From: Combretum micranthum
Lineage: Eukaryota; Streptophyta; Magnoliopsida; Myrtales; Combretaceae
Direction of reading: 5' to 3'
NCBI GenBank assembly: GCA_024138025.1
Contig: JAMXBD010000112.1
Coordinates: 1,364,001 to 1,428,000, forward strand
DNA length: 64,000 nucleotides
Positions 48,535 to 59,114 of the stretch are shown piece after piece. The notes beneath the pieces are model-generated. The model was not told the origin of the DNA. It saw nothing but the letters and a program-made list of their open reading frames with translations, and made no database searches. The number at the start of each line of letters is the position of its first letter. Position 1 is the first letter of the stretch. The position numbers were made by a program, and so were the translations under genes.

Positions 48535-48770
48535 CTTCTTGAAGAACAACAAGAATAAGGAGCACCCCACCACAAGATCCAACTTAAGAACTCTTAACCA
48601 CTGTGAGACGTCTAGAAGAGATGATAAGAGGATACATGCAACAAGTACCCACGAACTTTGCTCCTGCTCTAGTTATAAGACCCCAACTCGAATAATACCA
48701 GTATCACAAGCGCCTTCCTTCATGGCCAATCCCGAACCCCGATGATAATACATAAACAACTCAAACCTCT
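48535..48770 (+). pseudogene. Gag N-terminal fragment of P4
   Basis: In one frame, with a few stops, it reads VRRLEEMIRGYMQQVPTNFAP, comparable to LGHLTHVLEEIRQNMPAQAP in P3 gag. The fragment is cut off at the poly-C junction. Confidence 0.55.
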
Positions 48771-48793
48771 AAGGATTCCTGTGTGACGACCCA

Positions 48794-48830
48794 CCCCCCC
48801 CCCCCCCCCCCCCCCTCCACCCCCCCCCCC
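48794..48830. repeat. Poly-C tract at a deletion junction
   Basis: A C22 run (48794-48815), TCCA, and a C11 run (48820-48830). It sits exactly between the P4 interior and the truncated 3' LTR. The minus strand could form G-quadruplexes. It could also be an assembly join. Confidence 0.8.
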
Positions 48831-48862
48831 TCCATGAGGGACCCACCACGCCAATGTATTGT

Positions 48863-49619
48863 TCCTTCCTAGAGAATCCAAATCGCTTGAGGAATGTAAC
48901 TTTAGGTTCAGAGTCAAGCCAACCGACGCTTTGGGTGGAGATCTGTGGACTAGCAGTAGAAGGTCGAGGATCTTCATCAATAATTCCATAACCTTTGATA
49001 CGGAGGGGTAAATCCGTTCTATATATGGTTTCCGGATAACTATATATATTTGTATAATCATATGATTGTTGCTTTGTATGCATAGCATATGTGTAAAAAT
49101 TTAAATGAACTTATTTGAAACCATGGTGCGAATAAAAAGGAATACCTCACTAAGCTAGTTGTAAACTTATACCCCTATATATTTTATTGAAATAGGTATA
49201 CTCGTGGCTTAAATCGAAGATCATGACATTAAGGAAGTCATGGAAGGATATTGAACTTTTATGAAGGCAATGGGAACATAGGATGAAGTTACTTTGTAAA
49301 GTTCCTTATATGAAATGTATGCTGTGTTAGTGTTTTGGAAATTTCTAAGAAGTGTATCTATTTTGACTTGAAGAAAATAGAGGGATATGCTCCTAAGAAT
49401 TGTAATTTTACTATGTTTATGTTTTATGATAAGTATTCTCCTTGTCTTGTTACTTAATCATTATCAATGTAAATTGCACTATTCTGATGTATTCCCTTGG
49501 TTGTAATGTACGTCTTGTACATGATATGGAAGCTTTTGTGTGACTAAGAGAGTCATTCTTAGGCTTTAGTATTGTGTACAGTAGACTACCATATTTAGGA
49601 TACCCCTTGGGGCGTGACA
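48863..49619 (+). repeat. Truncated 3' LTR of P4
   Basis: Direct copy of 47115-47869, about 95 percent alike by eye, ending GGGGCGTGACA before the CCAGG duplication. Confidence 0.85.
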
Positions 49620-50107
49620 CCAGGCATATCAGAGGGTAACCATGCAAAGACATCTTTATCTGTTTGTAAGAATGTGATAAACCTTTCTTTTTTAGGTCTA
49701 GAGGAATCAACATGCCCAATTTAGCGGTATGTTTAAGATGGTTGTCCAAAGCAATTTATTTGATGAGGTTAGCAAGCTCACCATGGTGTTCAGACCGATC
49801 TCTATGCTTGGAGTCCATCACACATACATGATCTCCTTTTAGTGCTTTAAGGTATAGCTTCCTTGACTGTTCTTGATCTCCCTTACATACCCCTATTCCC
49901 ATTGGGGTGAGGAATTTAACTTTGAGGTCGGGTTGAGAAATGACCATGACAATTATTAATTGTGTGGCTTTTCCTAGAATGGCATTGTGCAGAGACCAAT
50001 AATTGACCACATGGAAGTCAATTAGATGTGTTGCGTAATAATCTCCTTCTCCAAGCTAAAGTAGTGAGGTGATCATACTGTGGGGAGAACGAGTTGATTA
50101 TCAAACC
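49620..50107 (-). pseudogene. Tat-lineage gypsy protease-RT linker (middle segment)
   Basis: On the minus strand: THLIDFHVVNYWSLHNAILG (compare the family motif YNAILGRP), then KFLTPMGIGVCKGDQEQSR and DKDVFAWLPSDM. These are the protease C-terminus and linker of Tat elements. The segment is bounded by the insertions Z (50108-52838) and P4 (43504-49619) and reads in order with both neighbouring fragments. Confidence 0.75.
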
Positions 50108-50481
50108 TTTAAAGACCCAACACACTAAATCCTGAGATTTAGAGTACCAAGTCCCCAACCACATATAACGTTTTCATATTATATGTAAGGTTATCCTAAA
50201 ACTAACAGTTTATGAAAATTGTTTGATCAAATCTACTAAAACTTTATAAAGAACTTTTAACAAAATAAGATTGCTAATAAAAGCAATCTATACATATATA
50301 TACATCACACATACCAATTTAGTGTCAATACAAGACATTACAAAATTTACAAGTTTCCTTAATACAAAAGAACCCTAAGAGATCTTAAGGTCTTTACATC
50401 TTAGGCTTATCTATCAAGTCTTCTATACAAAGACTTTTCCTTTAATAAAAGCTCCTAAAAAAAATCCAAGGTGTTCGAGTC

Positions 50482-50559
50482 CTATTCATCCCACTCATCC
50501 ATGAATTTCTCAAAGTCTGACCCGTAACCCAAATCATCATATAACTCGTCTCTATTACC
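50482..50559 (-). other. Conserved acidic terminal micro-ORF, copy Z
   Basis: 25 codons and stop directly after a polypyrimidine tract and TTTGCAG. The peptide runs GNRDELYDDLGYGSDFEKF then MDEWDE. It aligns without frame-breaking gaps to the copies in Y and X, which have the same start and stop positions. Upstream it also joins an open frame through GPLAHFCCFAG. Confidence 0.5.
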
Positions 50560-51227
50560 TGCAAAGCAGCAAAAGTGAGCCAAAGGCCCCATACACAATA
50601 ACAAAATGCAAGAACAAGTTATCAAGCCAAACTTAAATCAAATGGAATGCATCAATGGACAAGTGATTATCTTATTAAGTTTTCTTTTACAAAACAGCAG
50701 TAAGGTATTCAAACCTCGGGATCACGCACTGGGAATTTAGGGATCCTGAGTAACAACAGCTGCTCAAGGGGTTGATATAAGCAGTCCGAATACTTATATC
50801 TCCTATATCTATTTCACAAAGAAAATAGCTTCATTTAGGGTTCAAAAGTCGTTGCTCGACTCTATTTAAACTCAGTCCACAACATGAGCCTAGTTCACAA
50901 GTTCCCATAAACTTTGAACTAAACCATGGTATTTCCCCCTAAGTTTAAATAAATGTTACTCAGATACTATTCCCCCTATCGGCTATCCACTTAACCAAAA
51001 AGAATCGCTGCATCATAACATACCATTGCATCATGGTAAAGTCATTGCATCATGACTTAGGTTAAGCGCCTAACTAATATGTCATTGCATCATGACAGGT
51101 TTGCTGCTCCTCGGACCAAATTAAACAGTGTAATAGACATCCAGTTCATCAAAACATTAAGCCGAATCGAATTAAATCGAATTAGGAATGCCTAGTCCTA
51201 ACAAACATCAAACAAGCTATTGCGTAC

Positions 51228-51287
51228 CTGAACCCGATAGTATATCACTATAGTCACTTGGTGAGAAACTAACCGAAGAACCTTTAA
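51228..51287 (-). other. Predicted 60-nt micro-exon, copy Z
   Basis: On the minus strand bounded by acceptor TTATTTCAG and donor GTACGC. Joined to the next exon it is fully open in the frame of the acidic peptide (GSSVSFSPSDYSDILSGSG). Equivalent micro-exons lie at 55017-55088 and 57781-57827. Confidence 0.4.
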
Positions 51288-52838
51288 CTGAAATAAGAAT
51301 ATCAGAACAATTAATAATTGAATATAGATTTCACATCTATATATATATATATACAATCCTAGATTAATTATACAAGAGGATTCAATAAGCTTTGCATAAA
51401 GTTTTAATATCTAATTCATGCATAAACATGTTTATCTAGCTTATATATTCATTAGGAGATCATATATGAAGTAAAGATTGAAGATTAAAGAAGTTTGAAT
51501 TTGAAAAACTCAGGGGATACGCAACCTTCCTATGCTGGCAAAATTTGAATGAATGCCGGCAACGTGAGAAATATACGTCGGCGGCGTTTCACCCGGCTTT
51601 AAATATTTTGGTTCTATTCCAATCCAACACCACCAATATGCTGGAGGCTTTGAAGCCCTAATGGCCAGCATACATTTTAAAAAATAAATGCCGGCAAAAT
51701 TTTCTTGCAAAAGCCAGCGGCGTTCAAAGCAGCTTTAAAAAAATCGATTATATTCACTTCCAACACTGCCTCTACACAAGCGGTGTTGAAGTACCAGATG
51801 CCGGCATACGTTCAAAAACAGACCTATTCGAAAAGAGCTCATTTCCCCTGTTTTGCACTTAAAAAATTTCTAACCTACAACACTTTTATTCCTTCTTTAA
51901 GTTCATTTTTAGCTTTATATACTATCTCCTATCTACACTAATCAATCCTAGCAACTTAGAACATTAAATCACTTCAAATGCCATTCCTCTTATCCTCAAC
52001 TTCAACTACTCAATTAACATTATTCCTTCCCAACAGTTCATATAACTACCACAATACATAAACAAATTCACACAATAACAAAACACAATCCAACCTATTT
52101 AAATGCATGAACAAAACAACTTATATGACATTAAACTCATTCTATCCAAGATCTTACATAGATACTATAAGAAAGGAAAATAAAACAAAAACTATAATTA
52201 TATCAACTTACATAAGTAAGCATTGTCTTGGAGAGAGTTTTGATTCAAAAAGCTTGGTGTTATTCTTTGGTTTAAGGCTTGGAACTTAGAGTGAAAGAAA
52301 AAGAGAAAAGGAAAGAAAGAAAATGGAAATTCGTATGAAAGGGCTGCCAAAAGAGGGCTTAATTAAGCAAATTTTGGACCTAATATTATCTCAAGTTTGA
52401 CTTTTAAGGCATAATAGACTTTAGGTTGCATTTGGGTTAATTTGGGGCTCATTTGAGTATAATTTAGGCATGAAAATTGGGCTTAATTAAGTAAATTTTC
52501 TGTCAACTATTCCTTAAACAAATCAAAACTTGATTTTACAAATATAAACATAACATAAACATATTAATGTATAAAAGACACAAATATTAATTATACTATA
52601 CACACATTAATATATATAAAACAATGACATTAATTTCATTACATATGCAAAATAACACATATGAAATATTCAAATTATAATAACTTAGACACATTTAAAC
52701 TATTACCAACTCATCTACTCAAATATTAATATTACCAAACATAACTCTCATAAATCAACATGCTCATTTAGTTTAATAATTAAGATAAATAAAACATATA
52801 CATGGAAGTTAAATAGAAATTAAATTTAGATCATTTCA

Positions 52839-53108
52839 AAACCCATACAAGTCATTGTTGTATGTCCTTAGTTAGGCTTAATTTTTTGCTTCATGTGCTC
52901 ATAGAATTGATTGACCGTACCCTTTTAACCTACCCTTTTAACCTTCCGGTCCAATAATTAGGCTACAACAACTAAAGCACCTTGGTATAGGGTTTACACC
53001 CCTTTGAAGTCTTCATCGGTAAAGGAGATGGTGGTATTGACCTTAGCTCTTTTGGACTCTACGTTCATGACCTACTTCAATTCGCTCGTGCTCCAACTTG
53101 ATTGCAGC
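52839..53108 (-). pseudogene. Tat-lineage gypsy protease region (5' segment)
   Basis: The minus strand reads ISFTDEDFKGV followed by a degenerate HxDALVVVA segment, the conserved protease entry of Tat elements. It continues across the Z insertion into GFDNQLVLP. The rest of the element lies beyond Y and X, outside the window or lost. Confidence 0.65.
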
Positions 53109-54306
53109 TAAAATAACTTACATTTATTCCTAATTTAATTTTCATGTATATATATTTTATTTGTCTAGTATGTCAAATTTTTGTGAATATGTTAAGATTG
53201 ATAAATGAACATGTAAAAATAAAATTAAATATATCATGTTTATGCTAGCTTTAGTATAAATAGATGTGTAGCATAAAAATTGTGTTAATATATGTGTTTG
53301 TGTTAGTATAAATTAGTGTCAATAATTATGTTAGTGAAAAATTTATTGATGCTAGTATTGTATATATATTAGAGTGTGTGATGTTTAATCTTTATTAACC
53401 CAAATTCTTGGCTCAAAACAAACCTAACCCATGGAAAATGAAGCCCTAATTTTCTACTGCCTCTAAAGTCAAAAGTGAGATTAAGTTCAAGCCCTTTTTC
53501 TCGTCCAAACACACTTTCAAAATAGCCCTAAAAATCGATACGAATTTCCCATATTTCTCAACAAGTTTTCTTCCTTTGTCTCTTCAAGTAATACACTCCA
53601 AACCCTTAGCAAGAACAAACTATTAGGTTCAAGTGTTTATCATCAAGATATAAAGCCTCTTAAGGTATGTGTGTTTGTTTGTTATATGTATATTTGTAGT
53701 CAAGTTTTCTGGTGAGAATGAGTTTTATGCTAAATATGAGTTAGGATGAGTTCTATATGTTGATAATGGTTTGAGTAGTATCTTGATGATTTAAGGACTT
53801 GTAGTATGTGCTAAACATATAACTTGAAGTATAGAGATGTTTGGGATTTGAAGTAAGGAGTGTTGATGAAGTTGATGATGAGAAAGAAGTGTTTATGCAT
53901 GAATTATGTTGTGTTGAGAAGTGAATTGTTGCTAGTTGGGTTAAATAATGTTATGAGCATGAAAATGTTCTTGGTGAGTTCAAAATGAAGTGAGAAAGTG
54001 AATATGAGAAGTTGGTTTATGATAAAAGTGTTTTGGTTGTACTTGAATTGGTGGAGTGAAAATGAAGTGATAATATGAATTGATATTTGATTGTTTAATG
54101 AGATGAAAATGAAGTTTATGCATATTAGATGTTAATAGAATACATGTTTGATGAATTAAGAAGTTGGGAATATGTTTGAAGGAGGTTGAAAAAGTGTAAA
54201 AGTTACATATTTTCGAAGTTTAAAACAGGGGAAAAGTTTTGAGCAAATCACAAGAGAGATAGGTCTAATAATGAGCTTGGTTTTCAAAAAACTTATTAGG
54301 CAACTA

Positions 54307-54440
54307 ATCACGGGCCACCTAAAGAGCATGATTAGTTATAATCATTGAATTTTTCCTCATCACGGGCGATCAAAAGGGCATGATTAGCTCTGATCGTGAA
54401 GTTTTTCCACATCACGGGCAACCTAAAGGGCATGATGGGG
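54307..54440 (+). repeat. 52-bp tandem repeat in LTR Y
   Basis: Units start with ATCACGGGC at 54307, 54359 and 54411. It occupies the same relative place as the GCCGGC-rich cassettes of Z and X. Confidence 0.75.
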
Positions 54441-55016
54441 TCCCCTACAGCTTAACACATTTTCATAATTTGATCATAACTTTTTCATCCAAATTTGGAT
54501 TAAGGTGATTCAAAAGGCCTTGGAAAGCTTAAAAAGATATCTAAAACTTTCATGTTTTGAGTTTTTATAAATTTTGAAATTATCAATGCTTAAAGTTTTC
54601 TTCTTTCCAGCTCATACATTTTCCAAACAAAGTTTAAAAACTCGTCTTTTCATGTTAAATGTGTGATTGCTTAGGAAATATATATTTTTGGACTAAAAAT
54701 GAGATAGATTAATGATATTTGATGTGTAATGATGATTAAGTGATATAATTAAGCATGGACTAAGTGGATTTGTAGGTTTAACAAATAATTGAATTTCCAT
54801 TAATGTTAAGATAAAACTAGTTATATTGTATATATGGATTGAAGTTGAAAATGATGATTTTGTGAGCTTATATGATCTTGATAAATGTATAAATGATATG
54901 TTATGACCTTGTGTTATATTTATCTGAAATTCCATGATTGCTAGACTTAGATTTAGTTATGTTTTATGCATAATATTAAGTAGAAATGTTAATTGAGTTG
55001 ATTTTCCTTGTAATAG

Positions 55017-55088
55017 TGATAGATACTCCTTTGAGTTCTTCTATTGGTCCTCTTTTGAGTACTTCTATTGGTTCTCTTCATAGCACAG
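55017..55088 (+). other. Predicted 72-nt micro-exon, copy Y
   Basis: Between acceptor CCTTGTAATAG and donor GTACGT. Mostly open in the frame of the acidic peptide but with one TAG near its end. Confidence 0.35.
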
Positions 55089-55727
55089 GTACGTAATGAC
55101 TTGCTTGAATGTTTGTTAGGATAGACATACTTTGAATTGACTTAAATTCAAGACGGCTTAAGTTTTGTGTGAATTGATTGTGCTTTTTGCTTTAAATCTT
55201 GTCCAGGGAGTGGCAAACCTGTCATGATGCAATGACATGTTAGAATAGGTGCTTAGGCCACTTGTCATGATGCAATGACTTCCATATAGTGGTTCAGGGG
55301 GTACTCGATAGGGAATGTGGTAACGGTGTAACATTTACTTATTCTTAAGAGGAAATAATATGATTTAATTCAATGTTTATGGGAGCATGTGAATTAATTT
55401 ATATTATGGATTAAGTTAAGTAAAGTTGAGTAACAACTATGAACCCTAAACAAGATTACTTTTTCTTTGTAAAGCTATCTAGGAGATATAGGTATTCGGG
55501 TTACCTATATCAACCTCCTAAGTGTTGAGAGTGTTATTGAAGACCCCAGATTTCCTTAGATCGTCTTGGAGTTTGATTACTCCAGTGTTGATCTATTTAA
55601 TAAATATTAAAGAAAGATAAAATGAGATATTAAGTCGTTACATTGCATTAGTTTAAGTTTGTTTGCCATTTTACCTTTGGCTTTGTTGTTATGTACTGGG
55701 CCTTTGGCTTACTATTGTTTCTTTTCA

Positions 55728-55805
55728 AGTGATGATGATGACAATTACGATGATTTGAGATATGTGACAGACTGGGAGAAATTCTTGGATGAATATGATG
55801 AGTAG
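55728..55805 (+). other. Conserved acidic terminal micro-ORF, copy Y
   Basis: 25 codons and stop, beginning SDDDDNYDDLRYVTDWEKF and ending DE before the stop, after a pyrimidine-rich tract and TTTCAAG. Identical length to copy Z; of 23 base differences 11 are at third positions and there are no indels. Confidence 0.5.
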
Positions 55806-57780
55806 GATTTCAAGTGGCAAGTGGTTTAAGAAGAAGTTCTTATAGAAAGATGTTTTGGAAACTTAAATATATTTTGTATAGAAGGCTTGTTAGTTAAGCC
55901 TTGTGTTGTATAAAGAGATTCTAAAGTTTATTTTCTTATTAGGGTTAAACAAGATGTAATCCTTTTTGTTGTGTCATAATATTGACACAAGCTTTTGTAA
56001 TCTCTTGCTTTAATGTATATATGTATAGATTGCTCATGTGAGCAATCTTTGTTTTAACAGTTTTTTTTTTTTTTCAAAATGAAGTTATAGTAGTATTAAA
56101 TAAACAATTAACATAAATGAGTAGTTTTAGGACAACCTTACATATAATATGAGAATATTATATGTTGTTGGGGACTTAACTTGTTTAATTTTAGGATTAA
56201 ATAGGTCGGGTCTTTACAGCATTAAATAGCCATGAATTCCTTAAATTGCATACTAATGTGTTATTGGAATGAAAAATATATATATATATATGTGTGTGTG
56301 CTTAGTTAATATAATTAGTGAATGTGTTATTTTATATGTGAATAGTATAGTGAGATTAATATTATTGTTGGATATGTATAAATGTGTGTGTAGTGTAATG
56401 AATAAATGTGTTTTTTGCAAATTAATATGCATGTGTTATGTTTAGAATCTAATCAAATTATTTTTGAATTTGCTTAGATTATGACAGAATTTTTGTAAAC
56501 TTTAGACCCACTTTTTAAGCTTAAATTCAACCCAAATGCATTTGAAATTTTCCTAAATTAATTCTAAGACAAATGTACCCCTAATGGCAAGATTTGGATG
56601 ACAATTGACTTTGATTTGGACAAGTTAAGCCCTCCTTTTTGGGCAGTTTTTTTTTTTTCACACAAATTTTCACTTCTTTTCTTTTCTTTCTCCTTTCTTT
56701 CTTCCTTTCTCATCCCAAAATCTTAAACCCTAAGCCAAGGTTTATTACAAGCTTTAGGATTTGAATATCATTCCAAGCCAAGATTTAGCCATGTGAGTTT
56801 AATGCAACCTTTACCTTTTATTTTATGTTCTATAATGTGTTGTTTGCAAATGTTAGAATAGATGTGATTTTGAGGTGATATTGGTGTGGGATTGATTTGA
56901 TGCATTGATGATAGTTTAGATGAGATTATGTGATTAATGGAGTGGTAATTTGTATCTTATAGGAGTGTTGTTGTGAGATGATGAATGTTATGGGAGATTG
57001 AAGGATTGAGTAGTGAGTTGTGAATTGGAAGTGTGATTAGAGTTTTGATGGTTAGAAGTAGGATACATGTTGTTAGGATAGTGTTTGGATCATATAACAA
57101 GCTTTAGAAAGTTTAGACTAAGTTTGGAAAATTTTTGAAAAATGAACAAAGATGTAGTAAAACAGGGGAAATCAAAAACAATTTTCATATAGGCTAAAAT
57201 TTGAACGTACGCCGGCATCTGGGGTTTCTACGCCGCCGGCCTAAAGGCGGTGTTGGAAGCCCACAGAATCAAATTTCTTAAGGCCGATCGAGCGTCGCCG
57301 GCTTTCGCTGGAAAAGTCAGCCGGCGTTCATCCTTTCACATTGTACGTCGGCTACTGGGAATCAAAGCCGCTGGCGTATAGTGAGAGGCTGCCGGCGTAT
57401 CTATGTAAGCGGCCGGTTTGCACCTCTCTGAACATTTTGAAAAATTTTGGATTTGGATTCTACGCCGGCTCAAAGCCACTAGCGTAGAATGAAGGCAGTT
57501 GGCGTACCCTTGAACACTGCCAGCGTTGGCAGTATTGATTTTCAGAGTATCGAACACCGGCTCAAATCCGCCGGCACTGCCGCTTTTGAATTTTTTAAAA
57601 CTTTTTTCAAAATTTTTCGAAGTTTGATATATGATCAATTAAGTATTTGTTAAGCGATCTATATAATAGATGTTTAAATGCTTTATTATGACCATTAATT
57701 TATTTGAATTTCTTTGATTTATATTTTCAATTAGTTAATTAGTACTTAGCTAAGTGTGAAATTTAATATTGATTAAACAG

Positions 57781-57827
57781 TGATAGATCATCGCCCAGTC
57801 AACCCCGTTAATTCCCAGCTATCTCAG
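57781..57827 (+). other. Predicted 47-nt micro-exon, copy X
   Basis: Between acceptor GATTAAACAG and donor GTACGC. In the peptide frame it reads DRSSPSQPR, then a stop. A single-base loss could explain this, given the many such losses elsewhere in X. Confidence 0.35.
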
Positions 57828-58322
57828 GTACGCAGTAACTTGCTTGTCTCTTTGCTAGGATAGGCATCAAAATCAAGCTACTTAAATTAAGAAAATCTAT
57901 TGATATATGAGTGTTGATTGTCGTTGTTTGCCGTTGAATCTGGTTCGGAGAGCGGCACCCTCAGAATTGGGGGCAGGGTACTTTCTCGTTAATGGATAGA
58001 ATTGTTTAGGAGATATGAGTATCCGAGCTGCTCATATCAACCCCCTGAGCGTCGTGATGCGTTACTCAGGATCCCCTAGTATTACGGCTACGCGGAAGGT
58101 GGGGCTGCCTAGTCTATGAACAGTAGGGACCACTCAGGGAGACGTAATACTAGATCCTTGTTGTCCGGAGTTTGAATACTCCATGTTGTTTACTAACTAA
58201 AGACTTAATAATAAACAAGTGATTGTTGCATAATGCATTTAGCCTAAGAATGTGTGATCCACTTCGCATTTTGTATTCGTTACTTGTGTACTGGGCCTTT
58301 GGCTCATATTTTATCTATTTCA

Positions 58323-58403
58323 GGTGATGATTCCGATGAGTTCTATACGAGTATGGGGTACGGAACCGACTTTGAAGATTTTCTTGATGGGTTGGAGGAT
58401 TAG
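58323..58403 (+). other. Conserved acidic terminal micro-ORF, copy X
   Basis: 26 codons and stop after TTTTATCTATTTCAG, a strong acceptor-like site. Starts GDDSDEFYTSMGYGTDFEDF. One codon longer than in Y and Z, an in-frame difference. Confidence 0.5.
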
Positions 58404-58802
58404 AGATGACCATGGACTCAATGGACCCTATGAATGTAATAGATTAGATGAGATTCTTTTTGGTTGATAATGTAATTATAGTGTTAGTTGGGTTGTGTTT
58501 TGAGGATTTTGGTTAAGGCTTGTAAGAAGCCTTTGGATGTAATATGTATATATATATGTATGTATTTAGCTATTTAGAAGTTGAGTTGTTTCCTTTGCCA
58601 AAATGTGTGGTAGTATCGCTTTGCTTAAGGTTTAAAAAAAAAAATTTATGTCTCCCATTGTATAATATCTTTATGGAATTAGATAAACAATTACTCAAAC
58701 AATTCCTTTAGGAAACCTTACATATAATCTTAGGGTTTATATGTGGTTGGGGAACCGTTATCTCCTATTTCAAATATAGGGGTGATAGCGGGTCCTTACA
58801 GT

Positions 58803-58813
58803 TGGTATCAGAG
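58803..58813 (+). other. Primer-binding site of element X
   Basis: TGGTATCAGAG, complementary to the 3' end of initiator tRNA-Met, two bases after the LTR end. Confidence 0.85.
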
Positions 58814-59114
58814 ATGAGTTTGATTGATTGCTTATCTAATTGTAATGATTATTTAAGACTTGACCTAGACACAATTAGGTAGTATAGAAAAGAATTAAGT
58901 TATCCAAATAGTTGTGTGTAATTTCCTTCTTACTTGTTTTATATATTTGTTATTTTTTTTCTTGTTTACTAATTGCTTATTGTTTGTTGATGACTTGTTG
59001 AATTGTTTGTTCATTTATGTATGAATGTAAATGTTAACTTGATAAGTTTGCATGTGATTAGGAATTAAGGTATATCTGTGAATGAGTGTTGAATATATCT
59101 ATGCAATTGTAAAG

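Larger units (their letters stand above)
43504..49619 (+). mobile_element. Truncated family-P LTR element (P4)
   Basis: Duplication CCAGG at 43499-43503 and 49620-49624. A 4.37-kb 5' LTR (43504-47869) is followed by a primer-binding site (about 47878-47890, TGGTTACCAGAGC), about 0.9 kb of interior with a gag N-terminus fragment, a poly-C junction (48794-48830) and a 3' LTR remnant (about 48863-49619) that repeats the last 755 bp of the 5' LTR. The rest of the interior and most of the 3' LTR are deleted. It inserted into the Tat element in opposite orientation. Confidence 0.88.
50108..52838 (-). mobile_element. Solo LTR of long-LTR family Q (copy Z), minus strand
   Basis: 2.73 kb, duplication AAACC at 50103-50107 and 52839-52843. 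On the minus strand it starts TGAAATGATC and ends GGTCTTTAAA (family end GGTCTTTACA). It holds a GCCGGC-rich cassette (about 51515-51815), a palindrome-rich block (51023-51096) and predicted micro-exons (51228-51287 and 50482-50559). A CDS-like link across it restores the Tat frame, confirming the insertion. Confidence 0.88.
53109..56218 (+). mobile_element. Solo LTR of family Q (copy Y)
   Basis: 3.1 kb from TAAAATAACTT (mutated TGAAAT start) to GGTCTTTACA. Candidate duplication GCAGC at 53104-53108; only GCA remains on the right because element X begins three bases later. It contains a 52-bp tandem repeat (54307 onward), two palindromes TGTCATGATGCAATGACA (55220-55237, 55263-55279) and predicted exons ending at 53662, 55017-55088 and 55728-55805. 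Confidence 0.75.
56222..58800 (+). repeat. 5' LTR of element X
   Basis: Begins TTAAATAGCC (3' copy TGAAATAGCC) and ends GGTCCTTACA. It holds a dense GCCGGC/TACGCC cassette (about 57205-57575), a donor-like GTGAGT (about 56792), a 47-nt micro-exon (57781-57827) and the acidic micro-ORF (58323-58403). Confidence 0.88.

Noticed and set aside
57336..57638. 100-codon open frame on the minus strand in LTR X
   Set aside because: It is open because the GCCGGC-rich cassette has few stop codons; no motif and no matching frame in Y or Z.
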